Source: Halobacteriovoraceae bacterium (GTDB taxonomy: Bacteria; Bdellovibrionota; Bacteriovoracia; Bacteriovoracales; Bacteriovoracaceae). Taken from it: a stretch of DNA of 64,000 bases. The first letter of the stretch is position 1, and the number at the start of each line of letters is the position of its first letter. The DNA is taken from assembly GCA_002712005.1 (NCBI GenBank), contig PASP01000010.1, positions 93,158 to 157,157 on the forward strand, given 5' to 3'. Below the pieces are notes generated by a model that saw only the letters and a list, made by a program, of their open reading frames with translations, made no database searches and had not been told where the DNA came from. A program made the translations under genes and the position numbers. Below are positions 1 through 8,280 of this stretch, piece by piece.

Positions 1-154
1 TGACATAAACAACTTTTCCTTGGTCGATAAATGAATTAAAAAAGGTTTCAACGGGCTTGGCCGGAATTTTCTCATCAGCTAGGACCGAAAAGGATAGGAG
101 TCCTAAGTTTACTAGTATTATAAAGAGGAGATTTGTTTTAAAAAGCTTCTTCAT
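1..154 (-). CDS. Secreted protein, N-terminal part only (cut by window edge)
   Basis: Reading leftward from an ATG at 154, 51 codons stay open to the window edge. The first 26 residues form a classical signal peptide: MKK start, a hydrophobic core (LLFIILVNLGLLSFS) and a cleavage site of the VLA|DE type. About 25 residues of mature protein follow, ending in GKVVYV. A purine-rich GGGAAATGG precedes the start. The remainder lies outside the window, so no function can be given. It is divergent from the metal-receptor-like gene at 335. Confidence 0.7.
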   Translation of the reverse strand, partial: MKKLFKTNLLFIILVNLGLLSFSVLADEKIPAKPVETFFNSFIDQGKVVYV

Positions 155-186
155 GAATCCATTTCCCTAAATTCTAAAAATAATAT

Positions 187-203
187 TTCATTATGATAAT
201 GAA
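187..203. promoter_or_regulatory. Palindrome between divergent genes, possible operator
   Basis: TTCATTA-TGA-TAATGAA is a perfect 7-bp inverted repeat with a 3-nt centre, in the 180-bp gap between two divergent genes. The flanks AAATAA and TTATTT loosely extend it. It contains GATAAT/ATTAT elements reminiscent of Fur-type boxes but does not match the Fur consensus order. It could be a regulator site for either gene. AT-rich DNA produces such dyads by chance, so confidence is low. Confidence 0.3.
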
Positions 204-334
204 GTTATTTGATATTCTCTATAACTTTATCCACTACACTCAATGAAACTCTATGTATTTCTCGTACTATCGTAATGATTGTGTCTTCACTGTAATATAT
301 TGGAAATATATCTCAAATTAGGTAATCTTTTGTC

Positions 335-1144
335 ATGAAATTGCCAACTTTGCCCCATCGAATCATTTGTTTAACCGAAGAAGCAGCGGAACTGCTTTAT
401 TTACTCGGTGAGCAAGATCGTATTATTGGAATATCTGCCTTTGCGCTAAGGCCTACTGGAATTAAGAAGAATCACCCTGTCGTTTCAGTTTTTACCCACA
501 CCCAGATTGAAAAAGTGGGGGATTTAAAACCTGATTTGATTATTGGATATTCTGACATCCAAAAGGATATTGCTCGCGAGCTTATTGAAAAAGGGCATAA
601 TGTATTTATATCCAATCATCGCTCACTTCAAGAAGTCATTAATTACTGTGCAACAATTGCTTCTTTAGTGGATGCGAATTCTCGTTTTGAAAAAATCGTG
701 GAGAGATGGCTAGAGAAAATCGAAGAGGCCAAAAGATTTGCTCGCAAATTAAAAGAGCAGGGTCATTCGCTTAAGGTTTATATCGAAGAGTGGGATGAGC
801 CAAGAATATCGGGAATTCACTACTTTTCTGAATTAGTCGAATTATGTGGACTTGAAGATATAAACTCACATCTACGAACTGGATTTTTGGCCAAAGAGCG
901 CTTCCCCGATGAGAAATATATCATCGAGTCTGATCCCGACTTAATCCTTGCTTGCTGGTGTGGCAAGAAAGTGGAGCTGGATTCTTTTTCCCAAAGAGAG
1001 GGATGGTCTTCTCTAAAGTCGGTTCGTAATAAACAAATCTATGAACTTCCTCCTGAAATCTTTCTTCAGCCGGGTCCGGCCTTATTTGAAGAGGGGATCG
1101 ATTACCTGATTGAATTAGTCGAGAAAATGACTCGATCGTCCTGA
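335..1144 (+). CDS. Cobalamin/metal-receptor-like (BtuF fold) protein, apparently cytoplasmic
   Basis: The 269-aa protein has the helical-backbone periplasmic binding fold of the BtuF/FhuD type. The start RIICLTEEAAELLYLLG, a following DRIIGIS strand, and the later segments KPDLIIGYSD, YFSELVELCG and DPDLILACWCG occupy the places expected in that family. These proteins normally bind cobalamin or ferric chelates outside the cytoplasm. Here there is no signal peptide, and an in-frame TAA 24-26 bases before the ATG rules out a longer N-terminus. No transporter permease or ATPase lies nearby. It may be an intracellular corrinoid or metal-chelate sensor or scavenger; that is inference. Confidence 0.75.
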   Translation: MKLPTLPHRIICLTEEAAELLYLLGEQDRIIGISAFALRPTGIKKNHPVVSVFTHTQIEKVGDLKPDLIIGYSDIQKDIARELIEKGHNVFISNHRSLQEVINYCATIASLVDANSRFEKIVERWLEKIEEAKRFARKLKEQGHSLKVYIEEWDEPRISGIHYFSELVELCGLEDINSHLRTGFLAKERFPDEKYIIESDPDLILACWCGKKVELDSFSQREGWSSLKSVRNKQIYELPPEIFLQPGPALFEEGIDYLIELVEKMTRSS

Positions 1145-1279
1145 TTTAAATTGCTTAAGTCGTAATTTTGCCCTTTATCTTTCTTTATTTCCTAGAAAAT
1201 TAAACTTTCCAGAACTTTGGTCGATAAGTTGAGAGAAGACGTGTGCTTTATCGACTTTTAAACAAGAACGGATACGTTT

Positions 1280-2050
1280 ATGAAATGGATTAAATCGAGA
1301 AATTTGTCATTATTGATTTTAGCTGGAACTGCAATCTCTTTGAACTCATGTGAGAGCATAGAGCGTTTTGAAGCAAAGGCTGAAAAAATTAATCGTTACG
1401 AAAGAGTTTCCCTTCATCTTTCAAAAGAGAATCGTGATTTGAAGGCTCAGATAGGGCGTTTACAAGATCAAGTCCAAGTTTTGAAATCTGAAAAAAACTT
1501 TCTTCAAATTAAGTTAGATAAGTACGCTGGAGATAAGCCTACAATGGCTTCTGTTAAATCGTCACCAAGTAGTAGTCGCTCTATTGCTAGTGTTGCTCCA
1601 AAATTTTCAGTGGCTCCCTCTCAAGATCTTGTAAAGTTTGATGTATATAAGTGGACTCCTTCTCAAATTCTCGCAATGGCGGAAAAAGAATTTGAGGCAA
1701 AGAACTACGAAAAGTCTGCGCAATTTTTTACGACATTTTCTCATCAATTCCCAGGGCACGAAAGAATTAATGATGCCTTTCTCTTTCAAGCCGGAGTGGC
1801 TGCATATGAATCGGGAAAGCATCAAGATTGGACTTTAAGTCACCTTGAAAAGCTCGTTCAAGAGTACCCAACTTCAAAATATTACCGAGGCGCAAAACTT
1901 TGGATGGCATTGACTTATTTAGAACAAGGAAAAGAATCCAAGTTTTTTCACACTGTAGAAGAGTTTAGAAAGAAGTACCGCAATACAGATGAGTGGAAAG
2001 TGTTAAGCCCTCACTATGAAAAAATTGTTCAAAAGTATAAAAGGAACTAA
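1280..2050 (+). CDS. Lipoprotein with coiled coil and TPR-like repeats (CpoB/YbgF-like)
   Basis: The 256-aa product starts with a lipoprotein signal peptide ending in a lipobox-like LNSC (Cys24). A heptad-rich helical stretch follows at about residues 35-80, then a Ser-rich linker. The C-terminal half (about 125-256) has TPR-like helices, with motifs such as AEKEFEAKNYEKSAQFF, HLEKLVQEYPTSKYYRGA and AMLTYLEQGK-like packing. This order of coiled coil then TPR resembles the Tol-Pal accessory protein CpoB/YbgF. The gene sits 3 bp before the FecR-domain gene, so the two are probably co-translated. Role at the envelope is inferred from the architecture; the exact partner is unknown. Confidence 0.65.
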   Translation: MKWIKSRNLSLLILAGTAISLNSCESIERFEAKAEKINRYERVSLHLSKENRDLKAQIGRLQDQVQVLKSEKNFLQIKLDKYAGDKPTMASVKSSPSSSRSIASVAPKFSVAPSQDLVKFDVYKWTPSQILAMAEKEFEAKNYEKSAQFFTTFSHQFPGHERINDAFLFQAGVAAYESGKHQDWTLSHLEKLVQEYPTSKYYRGAKLWMALTYLEQGKESKFFHTVEEFRKKYRNTDEWKVLSPHYEKIVQKYKRN

Positions 2051-2053
2051 AGC

Positions 2054-3292
2054 ATGACTCGTATCATTCTTTTTATGGCCATTGTTCTATTTAATATTGC
2101 TAGCTTTGCAGCTTCTAACAAACTTATTGTGGTGGTTAGCGAAGTAAAGGGGAATGCTTTTTATTCTCTAGGTGGCAAAACAAAGGTTTTAAAAGAGGGA
2201 GTTCATCTTCCTGCAAGTGCAGAGATATTTACTGAAGTAGGTTCTCAAATCGCTTTCAATGACTACTATGACCATGTATTCTATCTTTCCGGTGGAGCGC
2301 ATTTAATTGTTTATCCTAATTTAGTGGAACTTAAAGAGGGTTATCTTTGGATTAAATCTCTTTCCTATGATCCTCTAAGAGGACCATTAAAAGTAACAAC
2401 GGCTAACTCACTGATTGAAAATAAGAAAGGTGAGGGAATCTTAAGTTTTGATTCTTATTCAGGAAAGACTCAAGTTCTATCTATTAAAGGTGACTTCGAC
2501 TTAAAAAATATTCGTCAAGAATTCCAGTGGACCCAAGTGGGAGATGGACAATTTTCTTTCATCCAAGATGAATACAATAAGGGTGTACCACGTAGAGCGA
2601 CGCCTATTGGATACTCAAGTTATAAGAAGGTGACTTCCCTTTTTTCTGGAGTCGAGGCCTTTGATGAAAAGAAGATGGAAAGAAGTCAAAAACTACGTCC
2701 TACGATAACAAGAACGGCATCCCATTCTACAGAGGATAGTCGCTCTCATACAAGTGAAAGTGCTTCCAAAAGATCAATAGCATCTGTTTCTAATGTTGAT
2801 CCTTTTGAAAAGGCCCTCCAAAACTCTAAAGGAGAAGTGACAATTATAAAACTTCGTGATCCTGAAAAAGAGAAAGCTCATGAAAAAAATTTAATGAATT
2901 TTTATAAGAATAAAGTGACAGAACTTGGAAAGCCTAAACCAAAAAAGAAGTGGTCTCCCAGTTATTCTGATAAGAGTAACGTTAAAGTGATGGTCTTTGG
3001 ATCGGGAAGTTCACATAAGAAGACTTCTCCTACACATGAAGTAAGAAAGACTCGCTCATTACGAATGCCTGCATCAATAAAACCGGCCAAAACTAATGAA
3101 GAAGTAAATTCCTATAAGAAAAAGTATAGAACACCGGCTAGTATTGGCAAGATGGTGCCTACTGTTAAAAATAGTGCCTTTGAAAGCGAGCTTGTAGATC
3201 AGTACAAGAAACAAATGCGCCACGAAGACGAGGTTAATCAGTTAATAGATCAGCTAAAGTCTATTGATATGGATTACAAAAAAGAATATTAA
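2054..3292 (+). CDS. Secreted FecR-domain protein with long basic tail
   Basis: The 412-aa protein has a signal peptide (hydrophobic run then IASFAA|SN). Residues about 25-150 look like a FecR domain: VSEVKGNAFYSLGGKTKVLK, then AEIFTEVGSQIAF and a small beta-rich region ending with a SYSGKTQVLSIKG segment. FecR-type domains are typically peripheral, envelope-exposed beta structures. The remainder (about 200-412) is Ser/Lys-rich and probably disordered, with some helical YKKQMRHEDEV-type segments near the end. It follows the TPR lipoprotein by 3 bp. No sigma factor of the FecI kind is next to it, so iron signalling is not implied. Confidence 0.6.
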   Translation: MTRIILFMAIVLFNIASFAASNKLIVVVSEVKGNAFYSLGGKTKVLKEGVHLPASAEIFTEVGSQIAFNDYYDHVFYLSGGAHLIVYPNLVELKEGYLWIKSLSYDPLRGPLKVTTANSLIENKKGEGILSFDSYSGKTQVLSIKGDFDLKNIRQEFQWTQVGDGQFSFIQDEYNKGVPRRATPIGYSSYKKVTSLFSGVEAFDEKKMERSQKLRPTITRTASHSTEDSRSHTSESASKRSIASVSNVDPFEKALQNSKGEVTIIKLRDPEKEKAHEKNLMNFYKNKVTELGKPKPKKKWSPSYSDKSNVKVMVFGSGSSHKKTSPTHEVRKTRSLRMPASIKPAKTNEEVNSYKKKYRTPASIGKMVPTVKNSAFESELVDQYKKQMRHEDEVNQLIDQLKSIDMDYKKEY

Positions 3293-3331
3293 TTAGGCGT
3301 ATTCCTTCTCGTAAAAATCCAAAAAGATAAT

Positions 3332-3337
3332 TATAAT
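3332..3337 (+). promoter_or_regulatory. Candidate -10 element before guaB
   Basis: A perfect TATAAT lies 33 bp upstream of the guaB start in the 78-bp gap after the FecR-domain gene. No good -35 is visible at 16-18 bp, so guaB-guaA may have their own promoter or may depend on an activator or on read-through. Confidence 0.3.
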
Positions 3338-3370
3338 AGATCAAGTTTCACATTTTACTTGGAGTCATCC

Positions 3371-4852
3371 ATGTCTCAAAAGTCTAAACCTTTAGAAATC
3401 GAATCCTATCTCACTTATGACGATGTTCTACTTACCCCTGGATATTCGGAGAATCTTCCGAGTGAAACTGAGCTAAATACTCGGTTTACTCGAAATATTT
3501 CTTTGCGTATTCCGATTGTTTCAGCAGCTATGGATACAGTTACGGAAAGCGATACAGCTATAACCATGGCCCAGAACGGAGGAATTGGTGTCATCCATAA
3601 GAATATGGATGCAGAGAAACAAGCTAAAGAGGTTCGTAAAGTAAAAAAATATGAGTCGGGAATGATTTTAGATCCTGTGACCATTGGCCCTGAAGAGTCA
3701 CTTCATCAAGTTAGGTCGATTACTCATCAGCATAAAATTACTGGTATGCCTGTAGTCGATAAGAATAAAGTTCTTGTCGGAATACTAACGGGTAGAGATA
3801 TGCGATTTGAATCAAATTTTGATCAGAAAGTAGCAGAGGTTATGACCCCCCTTGATCGATTAATTACGGCCGATGAGGGGATTAGTATTGAAGAAGCAAA
3901 AGAAACTCTTCATAAGAATAGAATTGAAAAACTTCCCGTCGTTAATAAAGAAGGGAAGTTAAAAGGACTTATCACCATAAAAGATATTTTAAAAGGAATT
4001 GATTTTCCTGATTCAAATAAAGACTCCTTAGGAAGGCTACGTGTTGCGGCAGCCGTCGGAGTTGGGCCAAAAGAAGAACATAGAGCAGCTTGTTTGGCCC
4101 AAGCTGGAGTTGACGCCATCATTATTGATACGGCCCACGGTCATTCTTTAGGCGTAATTAATATGGTTAAAAAATTAAAAGCAGAATTAAAAGGCGTAGA
4201 TATTGTTGCGGGAAATGTTGCAACGGCTGCAGCCTGTGAAGATTTAATCAAAGCGGGAGTTGATGGAATTAAAGTTGGAATTGGTCCCGGCTCTATTTGT
4301 ACAACTCGAGTTGTTGCAGGAATAGGTGTTCCTCAGTTATCTGCTGTAATGGAATGCGCTCGTGTTTGTCGAGGGGCAGGAGTTCCCTTCATCGCAGACG
4401 GAGGGATTAAATATTCTGGAGATATCGTAAAGGCCCTTGCAGCAGGAGCCAGCACCGTTATGATTGGATCTCTTTTTGCTGGGACAGATGAAACTCCTGG
4501 AGAGAGAATTCTCTATCAAGGACGCTCGTATAAAGTTTATCGTGGGATGGGCTCATTAGGAGCTATGGTTCTTGGTTCTAAAGACCGTTACGGACAAGGA
4601 GCTGTAGATGATCTTGGTAAATTAGTTCCTGAGGGAATTGAAGGTCAAGTTCCTTACAGAGGGTCTCTTGCTTCTAATATTTATCAACTGGTGGGAGGAC
4701 TTAGGGCAGGTATGGGATATGTCGGCGCTAAAACTCTAGATGAGCTAGTGAAGAAAGCAAAATTTATAAAAATAACTTCAGCTTCTCTTAGAGAAAGTCA
4801 TCCTCACGATGTACTTATAACTAAAGAAGCTCCAAATTATTCTAAAAGTTAA
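3371..4852 (+). CDS. guaB: Inosine-5'-monophosphate dehydrogenase
   Basis: IMP dehydrogenase oxidises IMP to XMP with NAD+, the committed step to GMP. The ATG at 3371 is chosen over an upstream TTG at 3359 because a GGAG ribosome site lies six bases before it; this gives 493 aa, the normal bacterial length. The (beta/alpha)8 barrel is interrupted by two CBS domains at about residues 95-210 ([30 protein letters not shown]). The catalytic cysteine is in GPGSICTTR at about residue 310, and the mobile flap region includes GSLGAM and the later YRG segment. guaA follows after 19 bp, forming the guaBA operon. Confidence 0.97.
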   Translation: MSQKSKPLEIESYLTYDDVLLTPGYSENLPSETELNTRFTRNISLRIPIVSAAMDTVTESDTAITMAQNGGIGVIHKNMDAEKQAKEVRKVKKYESGMILDPVTIGPEESLHQVRSITHQHKITGMPVVDKNKVLVGILTGRDMRFESNFDQKVAEVMTPLDRLITADEGISIEEAKETLHKNRIEKLPVVNKEGKLKGLITIKDILKGIDFPDSNKDSLGRLRVAAAVGVGPKEEHRAACLAQAGVDAIIIDTAHGHSLGVINMVKKLKAELKGVDIVAGNVATAAACEDLIKAGVDGIKVGIGPGSICTTRVVAGIGVPQLSAVMECARVCRGAGVPFIADGGIKYSGDIVKALAAGASTVMIGSLFAGTDETPGERILYQGRSYKVYRGMGSLGAMVLGSKDRYGQGAVDDLGKLVPEGIEGQVPYRGSLASNIYQLVGGLRAGMGYVGAKTLDELVKKAKFIKITSASLRESHPHDVLITKEAPNYSKS

Positions 4853-4871
4853 TTAGTTTTAAAGGTTCTAT

Positions 4872-6434
4872 ATGAAGATTGATGAGCATCAAAGACAAAT
4901 ATGGATTGTCGACTTTGGATCCCAGTACACCCAATTGATTACTCGAAAAACAAGAGAGTTAGGGCACAGTTCTGCGATTATTACACTAGATGAAGTTAGA
5001 GAAAAATTTGATTCTGGTGAAAAGCCAGAGTGTCTTGTTCTCAGTGGAGGACCAGATTCTATTTCAACTGATGAAACCGACTATTCGTTTCTCTTTGATA
5101 AGGATCTTCCTATTTTAGGAATATGTTACGGTTTACAAGTGATGGCCGATTATTTCGGTGGCAAGGTTTCTCCTGGAACTCAAGCAGAATATGGACACGC
5201 GGAAATCTTTTTAAAAAATAAATTCGAACTTCCTGGTTGCCCAGAGCACTTTCATGTTTGGATGAGCCATTTTGATCATGTGGAAAAAGTTCCAGAAGGA
5301 TTTACTCTCATAATGGAGAGTCATAATGGAATGGTTGCGGGAATTAGAGATAAAGATAGAAAGATGATGGGACTTCAGTTTCACCCTGAAGTTGAACATT
5401 CAAGCTATGGAAAAGAAATTCTAAAATATTTCTACTCTGAAGTCGCTAAGTTAGATGAAGATTGGGGTAAGGGGGCCATGTTAGAAGAGGCTACCGAACT
5501 TGTTAAAAAAGTAGGAGACCGAAAAGTCCTCTGTGCTTTTAGTGGGGGAGTGGACTCTCTCGTCGCAGCTACAATCGCTCATGAGGTAATCGGTGATAAC
5601 CTGTATTGCTTCTTTGTTGATCATGGACTCTTAAGACCACAAGACTATGGTCATATTAAAACTCTTCAAAAAGAAACACCATTGAATATAGAAATCATTG
5701 ATGCAAGAGATGATTTTATGAGTAAGCTCAAAGGAGTCTCTGACCCCGAAGAGAAGCGAAAAATCATTGGCCATACTTTTATCGAAGTTTTTGAAAAGAA
5801 AGTTCATGACTTTGAAAATGAAAAAGGGATTAACTTTGAATTTCTCCTTCAAGGAACTCTCTATCCTGATGTCATCGAAAGTACTTCTCCTCATAAGAAA
5901 GGTGGAAAGTCTGTAACGATCAAGTCTCATCACAATGTGGGAGGCTTACCTGAGAGAATGAAATTAGAGTTATTAGAGCCCTTAAGATTTATGTTTAAGG
6001 ATGAAGGTCGAAAGATTGGTGAAGAACTTGGTCTAAAACATGAATGGGTTTACCGTCATCCTTTTCCAGGACCAGGAATTGGTATTCGTGTCTTAGGAGA
6101 ACTCTTTGATGATTCCATTCGCAAAGTTGGCGAGAGTGATCAAATTCTTTTTGAAGAACTTCATGCATACAAAATTTATGAATCAGTGGCCCAAGCATTT
6201 ACAGTTTTACTTCCAGTGAAAACAGTTGGAGTTAAAGGTGATGGGCGAGCTTATGAAGAAGTGATTTGTTTAAGACTCGTTTCAACAACAGATTATATGA
6301 CGGCCACTTGGTCAGACCTTCCAAGAGAGTTTCTCTCTAGGGTATCTTCTCGTATTACGAATGAAGTCAAAGGGGTGACAAGAGTTGTATATGATATTAC
6401 CTCTAAGCCCCCAGGAACTATAGAGTGGGAATAA
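4872..6434 (+). CDS. guaA: GMP synthase (glutamine-hydrolysing)
   Basis: GMP synthase converts XMP to GMP using ATP and ammonia from glutamine. The 520-aa protein has the class I amidotransferase domain first (about 1-205), with the nucleophilic Cys in GICYGLQ near residue 84 and a His/Glu pair in QFHPEVEHS. The ATP-pyrophosphatase domain follows, with the P-loop AFSGGVDSLVAA near residue 223. The C-terminal dimerisation domain carries HPFPGPGIGIRVLGE and ends with the family-typical KPPGTIEWE. Length and order are standard. It is the second gene of the guaBA operon and converges with a small minus-strand gene 14 bp further on. Confidence 0.98.
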   Translation: MKIDEHQRQIWIVDFGSQYTQLITRKTRELGHSSAIITLDEVREKFDSGEKPECLVLSGGPDSISTDETDYSFLFDKDLPILGICYGLQVMADYFGGKVSPGTQAEYGHAEIFLKNKFELPGCPEHFHVWMSHFDHVEKVPEGFTLIMESHNGMVAGIRDKDRKMMGLQFHPEVEHSSYGKEILKYFYSEVAKLDEDWGKGAMLEEATELVKKVGDRKVLCAFSGGVDSLVAATIAHEVIGDNLYCFFVDHGLLRPQDYGHIKTLQKETPLNIEIIDARDDFMSKLKGVSDPEEKRKIIGHTFIEVFEKKVHDFENEKGINFEFLLQGTLYPDVIESTSPHKKGGKSVTIKSHHNVGGLPERMKLELLEPLRFMFKDEGRKIGEELGLKHEWVYRHPFPGPGIGIRVLGELFDDSIRKVGESDQILFEELHAYKIYESVAQAFTVLLPVKTVGVKGDGRAYEEVICLRLVSTTDYMTATWSDLPREFLSRVSSRITNEVKGVTRVVYDITSKPPGTIEWE

Positions 6435-6441
6435 GGAAAGG

Positions 6442-6467
6442 CAAGCTTCTATTTAGTGAGAAGCTTG
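6442..6467. terminator. Hairpin between convergent guaA and small gene
   Basis: CAAGCTTCT-ATTTAGTG-AGAAGCTTG is a perfect 9-bp stem with an 8-nt loop, starting 7 bp after the guaA stop and overlapping the last codons of the convergent gene. The following TTCACTTTCTTC is T-rich but not a clean T-run, so it is a weak terminator candidate. Confidence 0.45.
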
Positions 6468-6649
6468 TTCACTTTCTTCAGTAATTCTACACATTGTTCT
6501 TCATCTAAGGCATGAAGTTTATGGCTCTCTCTCAGAGAAGTTGCGTTGTCTCCGTGTTGCTTAAAATGAGCAATTCTATTATTGAGATTATTTCTAAGAG
6601 TTCTCAATTTCTTAGGGCCATAAGTTTCTAGATCATCAAATTTTTTCAT
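6449..6649 (-). CDS. Small basic helical protein, unknown function
   Basis: A 66-aa ORF with a plausible CAGAGAAATT leader before its ATG. It is predicted to be all helix, rich in Lys, Arg, Asn and His, with the pattern KKLRTLRNNLNNRIAHFKQHG followed by an acidic EEQCVELLKKVNKLL helix. It has no signal peptide or membrane segment. The gene is convergent with guaA and sits downstream of a minus-strand hairpin with a T-run. I do not recognise the family; a small nucleic-acid- or protein-binding role is only a guess. Confidence 0.6.
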   Translation of the reverse strand: MKKFDDLETYGPKKLRTLRNNLNNRIAHFKQHGDNATSLRESHKLHALDEEQCVELLKKVNKLLTK

Positions 6650-6686
6650 AATTTCTCTGGTTCAATTAAAGTGCTGGGAAAATAGC

Positions 6687-6735
6687 AAAAAAGCCTGAAG
6701 CACGCAATAACTCTTATTCTTATCGTGGTTCAGGC
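6687..6735 (-). terminator. Rho-independent terminator (minus strand)
   Basis: Read on the minus strand, GCCTGAA-C-CACG pairs with CGTG-C-TTCAGGC across a 19-nt loop (7 bp, one mismatch, 4 bp), followed directly by six T. It lies 132 bp after the stop of the minus-strand gene ending at 6867, and would end that transcript or a short RNA made in the gap. It also sits just upstream of the 66-aa gene starting at 6649, so that gene's promoter must overlap it or the hairpin must act as an attenuator. Confidence 0.6.
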
Positions 6736-6866
6736 CTTCGTCGAAATGTTAATTTATGAAGAGATAATAGCTGTTTTGAGAAAAATAAGTTGAAGACTGA
6801 AATTTTTATCTTCTTGTTATGATGTGAATTTAACTATTTACAAATCTTTGTCAGAAAAGTTTAGAT

Positions 6867-7820
6867 TTAGAGTGATCCAAAAACGGCCTCGAGTCTCAAA
6901 TTAAGGGCAAGGACTCTGGCCCATTGTCTTGTCTCCGGCCATGTAATGGAAGGGTTGATGGAGAGATAAACCCAATTGGAGTAAATTTTCTTTCTGTAAC
7001 TTGCGCCAAAAGAATATTGATGAACATAGTATTTTGGCTTATTCCGAGCAAAGGCGAGAAGATAGAATTGAATGGCCGACTTATCACTAAGACCTAGGAA
7101 GAAATTAGGTCCATGAGTGGTAAATACCTCATCTTGTTGATCAGTCCAATTAAGTGAATTGGTAATCCTTAAAAGACCCCAATCTGATACCTGATAATCT
7201 AGATCATTGGACATATTGTATCCAAGTCCTTCTTCAAGAAACCAATTGAGTTCTTGAGTAGGATTGAATTCAAATTTAGAAAAGGCAAAAGTGCGTCTAA
7301 GTCGACTTCTTATATATGGGTTAGGGGGAATCGCAACTTTTACTCCTGTAGAGATACCATAGTTCCATTTACGAAAAAGATTGCGAGGAATATCGAGTAG
7401 GCTTTTTTCTTCTTCTTTATCTAAAGGTATAGTCTGAGATTCTTCTTTCTTTACACTAGGAGAATGTTGAGGATCTTTTTTTTCAAATTTAAATTTAAAG
7501 AGCTTCTCCAGTTGGGGGAGTTTTAAGGTAAAGCGCAGGTCCACTCGTGACTGATCATTTTCATATTCTCGAAAATTATGATCCACATAGACTCGAAGTT
7601 TAGAGCCGTTGGCCTCTTCATCTCCTCTTTGCGTCCCAAAGAAAGAGTCGACTCGATTTGTGAATAAAAGGATCGTATCACTCACTGTTTTATGGGTGTC
7701 ATCGATGAGATTTGTTGGGGCGGAAGACTCTGGTTTTTTGAGTCCATCCGCTGCCGCCTGGATGGTTGAAAGAGATCCCAAGCAAAGTAAGGTGAGAAGT
7801 ATAACTATTGGTTTTTTCAT
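6867..7820 (-). CDS. Secreted, probable outer-membrane beta-barrel protein
   Basis: The start at 7820 is preferred over one at 7916 because it has an AGAGGAAA ribosome site and begins a clear signal peptide (MKKPIVILLTLLCLGSLSTI, cleavage near QAAA|DG). The 317-aa product has a variable Lys/Glu/Pro-rich stretch at about 130-165, then a C-terminal half with alternating aromatic and hydrophobic residues (WGLLRITNSLNW, IQFYLLAFARN, NWVYLSINPSITW) typical of outer-membrane strands. It ends LRLEAVFGSL. No named family is recognised. The extended ORF overlaps the divergent lipoprotein gene and is therefore unlikely. Confidence 0.6.
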   Translation of the reverse strand: MKKPIVILLTLLCLGSLSTIQAAADGLKKPESSAPTNLIDDTHKTVSDTILLFTNRVDSFFGTQRGDEEANGSKLRVYVDHNFREYENDQSRVDLRFTLKLPQLEKLFKFKFEKKDPQHSPSVKKEESQTIPLDKEEEKSLLDIPRNLFRKWNYGISTGVKVAIPPNPYIRSRLRRTFAFSKFEFNPTQELNWFLEEGLGYNMSNDLDYQVSDWGLLRITNSLNWTDQQDEVFTTHGPNFFLGLSDKSAIQFYLLAFARNKPKYYVHQYSFGASYRKKIYSNWVYLSINPSITWPETRQWARVLALNLRLEAVFGSL

Positions 7821-7914
7821 GGTTATTTCCTCTAGTATATCCTCTTGGCCTTCCTTTTTACACTTAAAACTATCCTTTGTTGACGCATTGAGAATTAATG
7901 GATAAACCTTGCTC

Positions 7915-8223
7915 ATGAAAAATTTAGGAACGATTTTATTTTGTTTGGCCTACTTTGTAGGGTGTTCAACTGCAACAGTTAAAGAGCTTCGTCTTAGCAA
8001 TGGCAACAAAGGTTTCGATCTTAAATGCCTCGGAAGTGAGATGAAATGTGAGGAAAGAGCACGAATTCTCTGTGATGGAAAATACCGTGTACACAATTTC
8101 TTCGAAGATGATCCCCTTTCTTATTCTCTTGAAAAAGGTCTTACAATGAGACTCGAATGTCTCGAAGAGACGGCGCAAGTTTATAAAGAGTGCTCACAGC
8201 CTGGTGTAAGCTGTCGTCTTTAA
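7915..8223 (+). CDS. Small cysteine-rich lipoprotein
   Basis: A 102-aa product starting at the ATG at 7915 (a TTG six bases earlier is also open). It has a short signal peptide with a lipobox ending in FVGC. Mature residues include six further cysteines (for example LKCLGSEMKCEERARILC and YKECSQPGVSC), suggesting disulfides in the periplasm. No Shine-Dalgarno sequence is visible before the start, and a TTGACG hexamer lies 29 bp upstream, so the message could be nearly leaderless. It is divergent from the barrel gene at 7820. Function unknown. Confidence 0.6.
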   Translation: MKNLGTILFCLAYFVGCSTATVKELRLSNGNKGFDLKCLGSEMKCEERARILCDGKYRVHNFFEDDPLSYSLEKGLTMRLECLEETAQVYKECSQPGVSCRL

Positions 8224-8280
8224 TTCTTTCAAATTCATTTAAGAGAGATAAGAGTTAGAGTGATATAAAAAGAGAAGTTA

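Noticed and set aside
187..203. Definite Fur box
   Set aside because: The palindrome shares GATAAT-like elements but not the consensus order, and neither neighbour is a clear iron gene; kept only as a low-confidence operator.
7821..7916. N-terminal extension of the barrel gene to 7916
   Set aside because: The signal peptide and ribosome site are at 7820; the extension overlaps the divergent lipoprotein gene.
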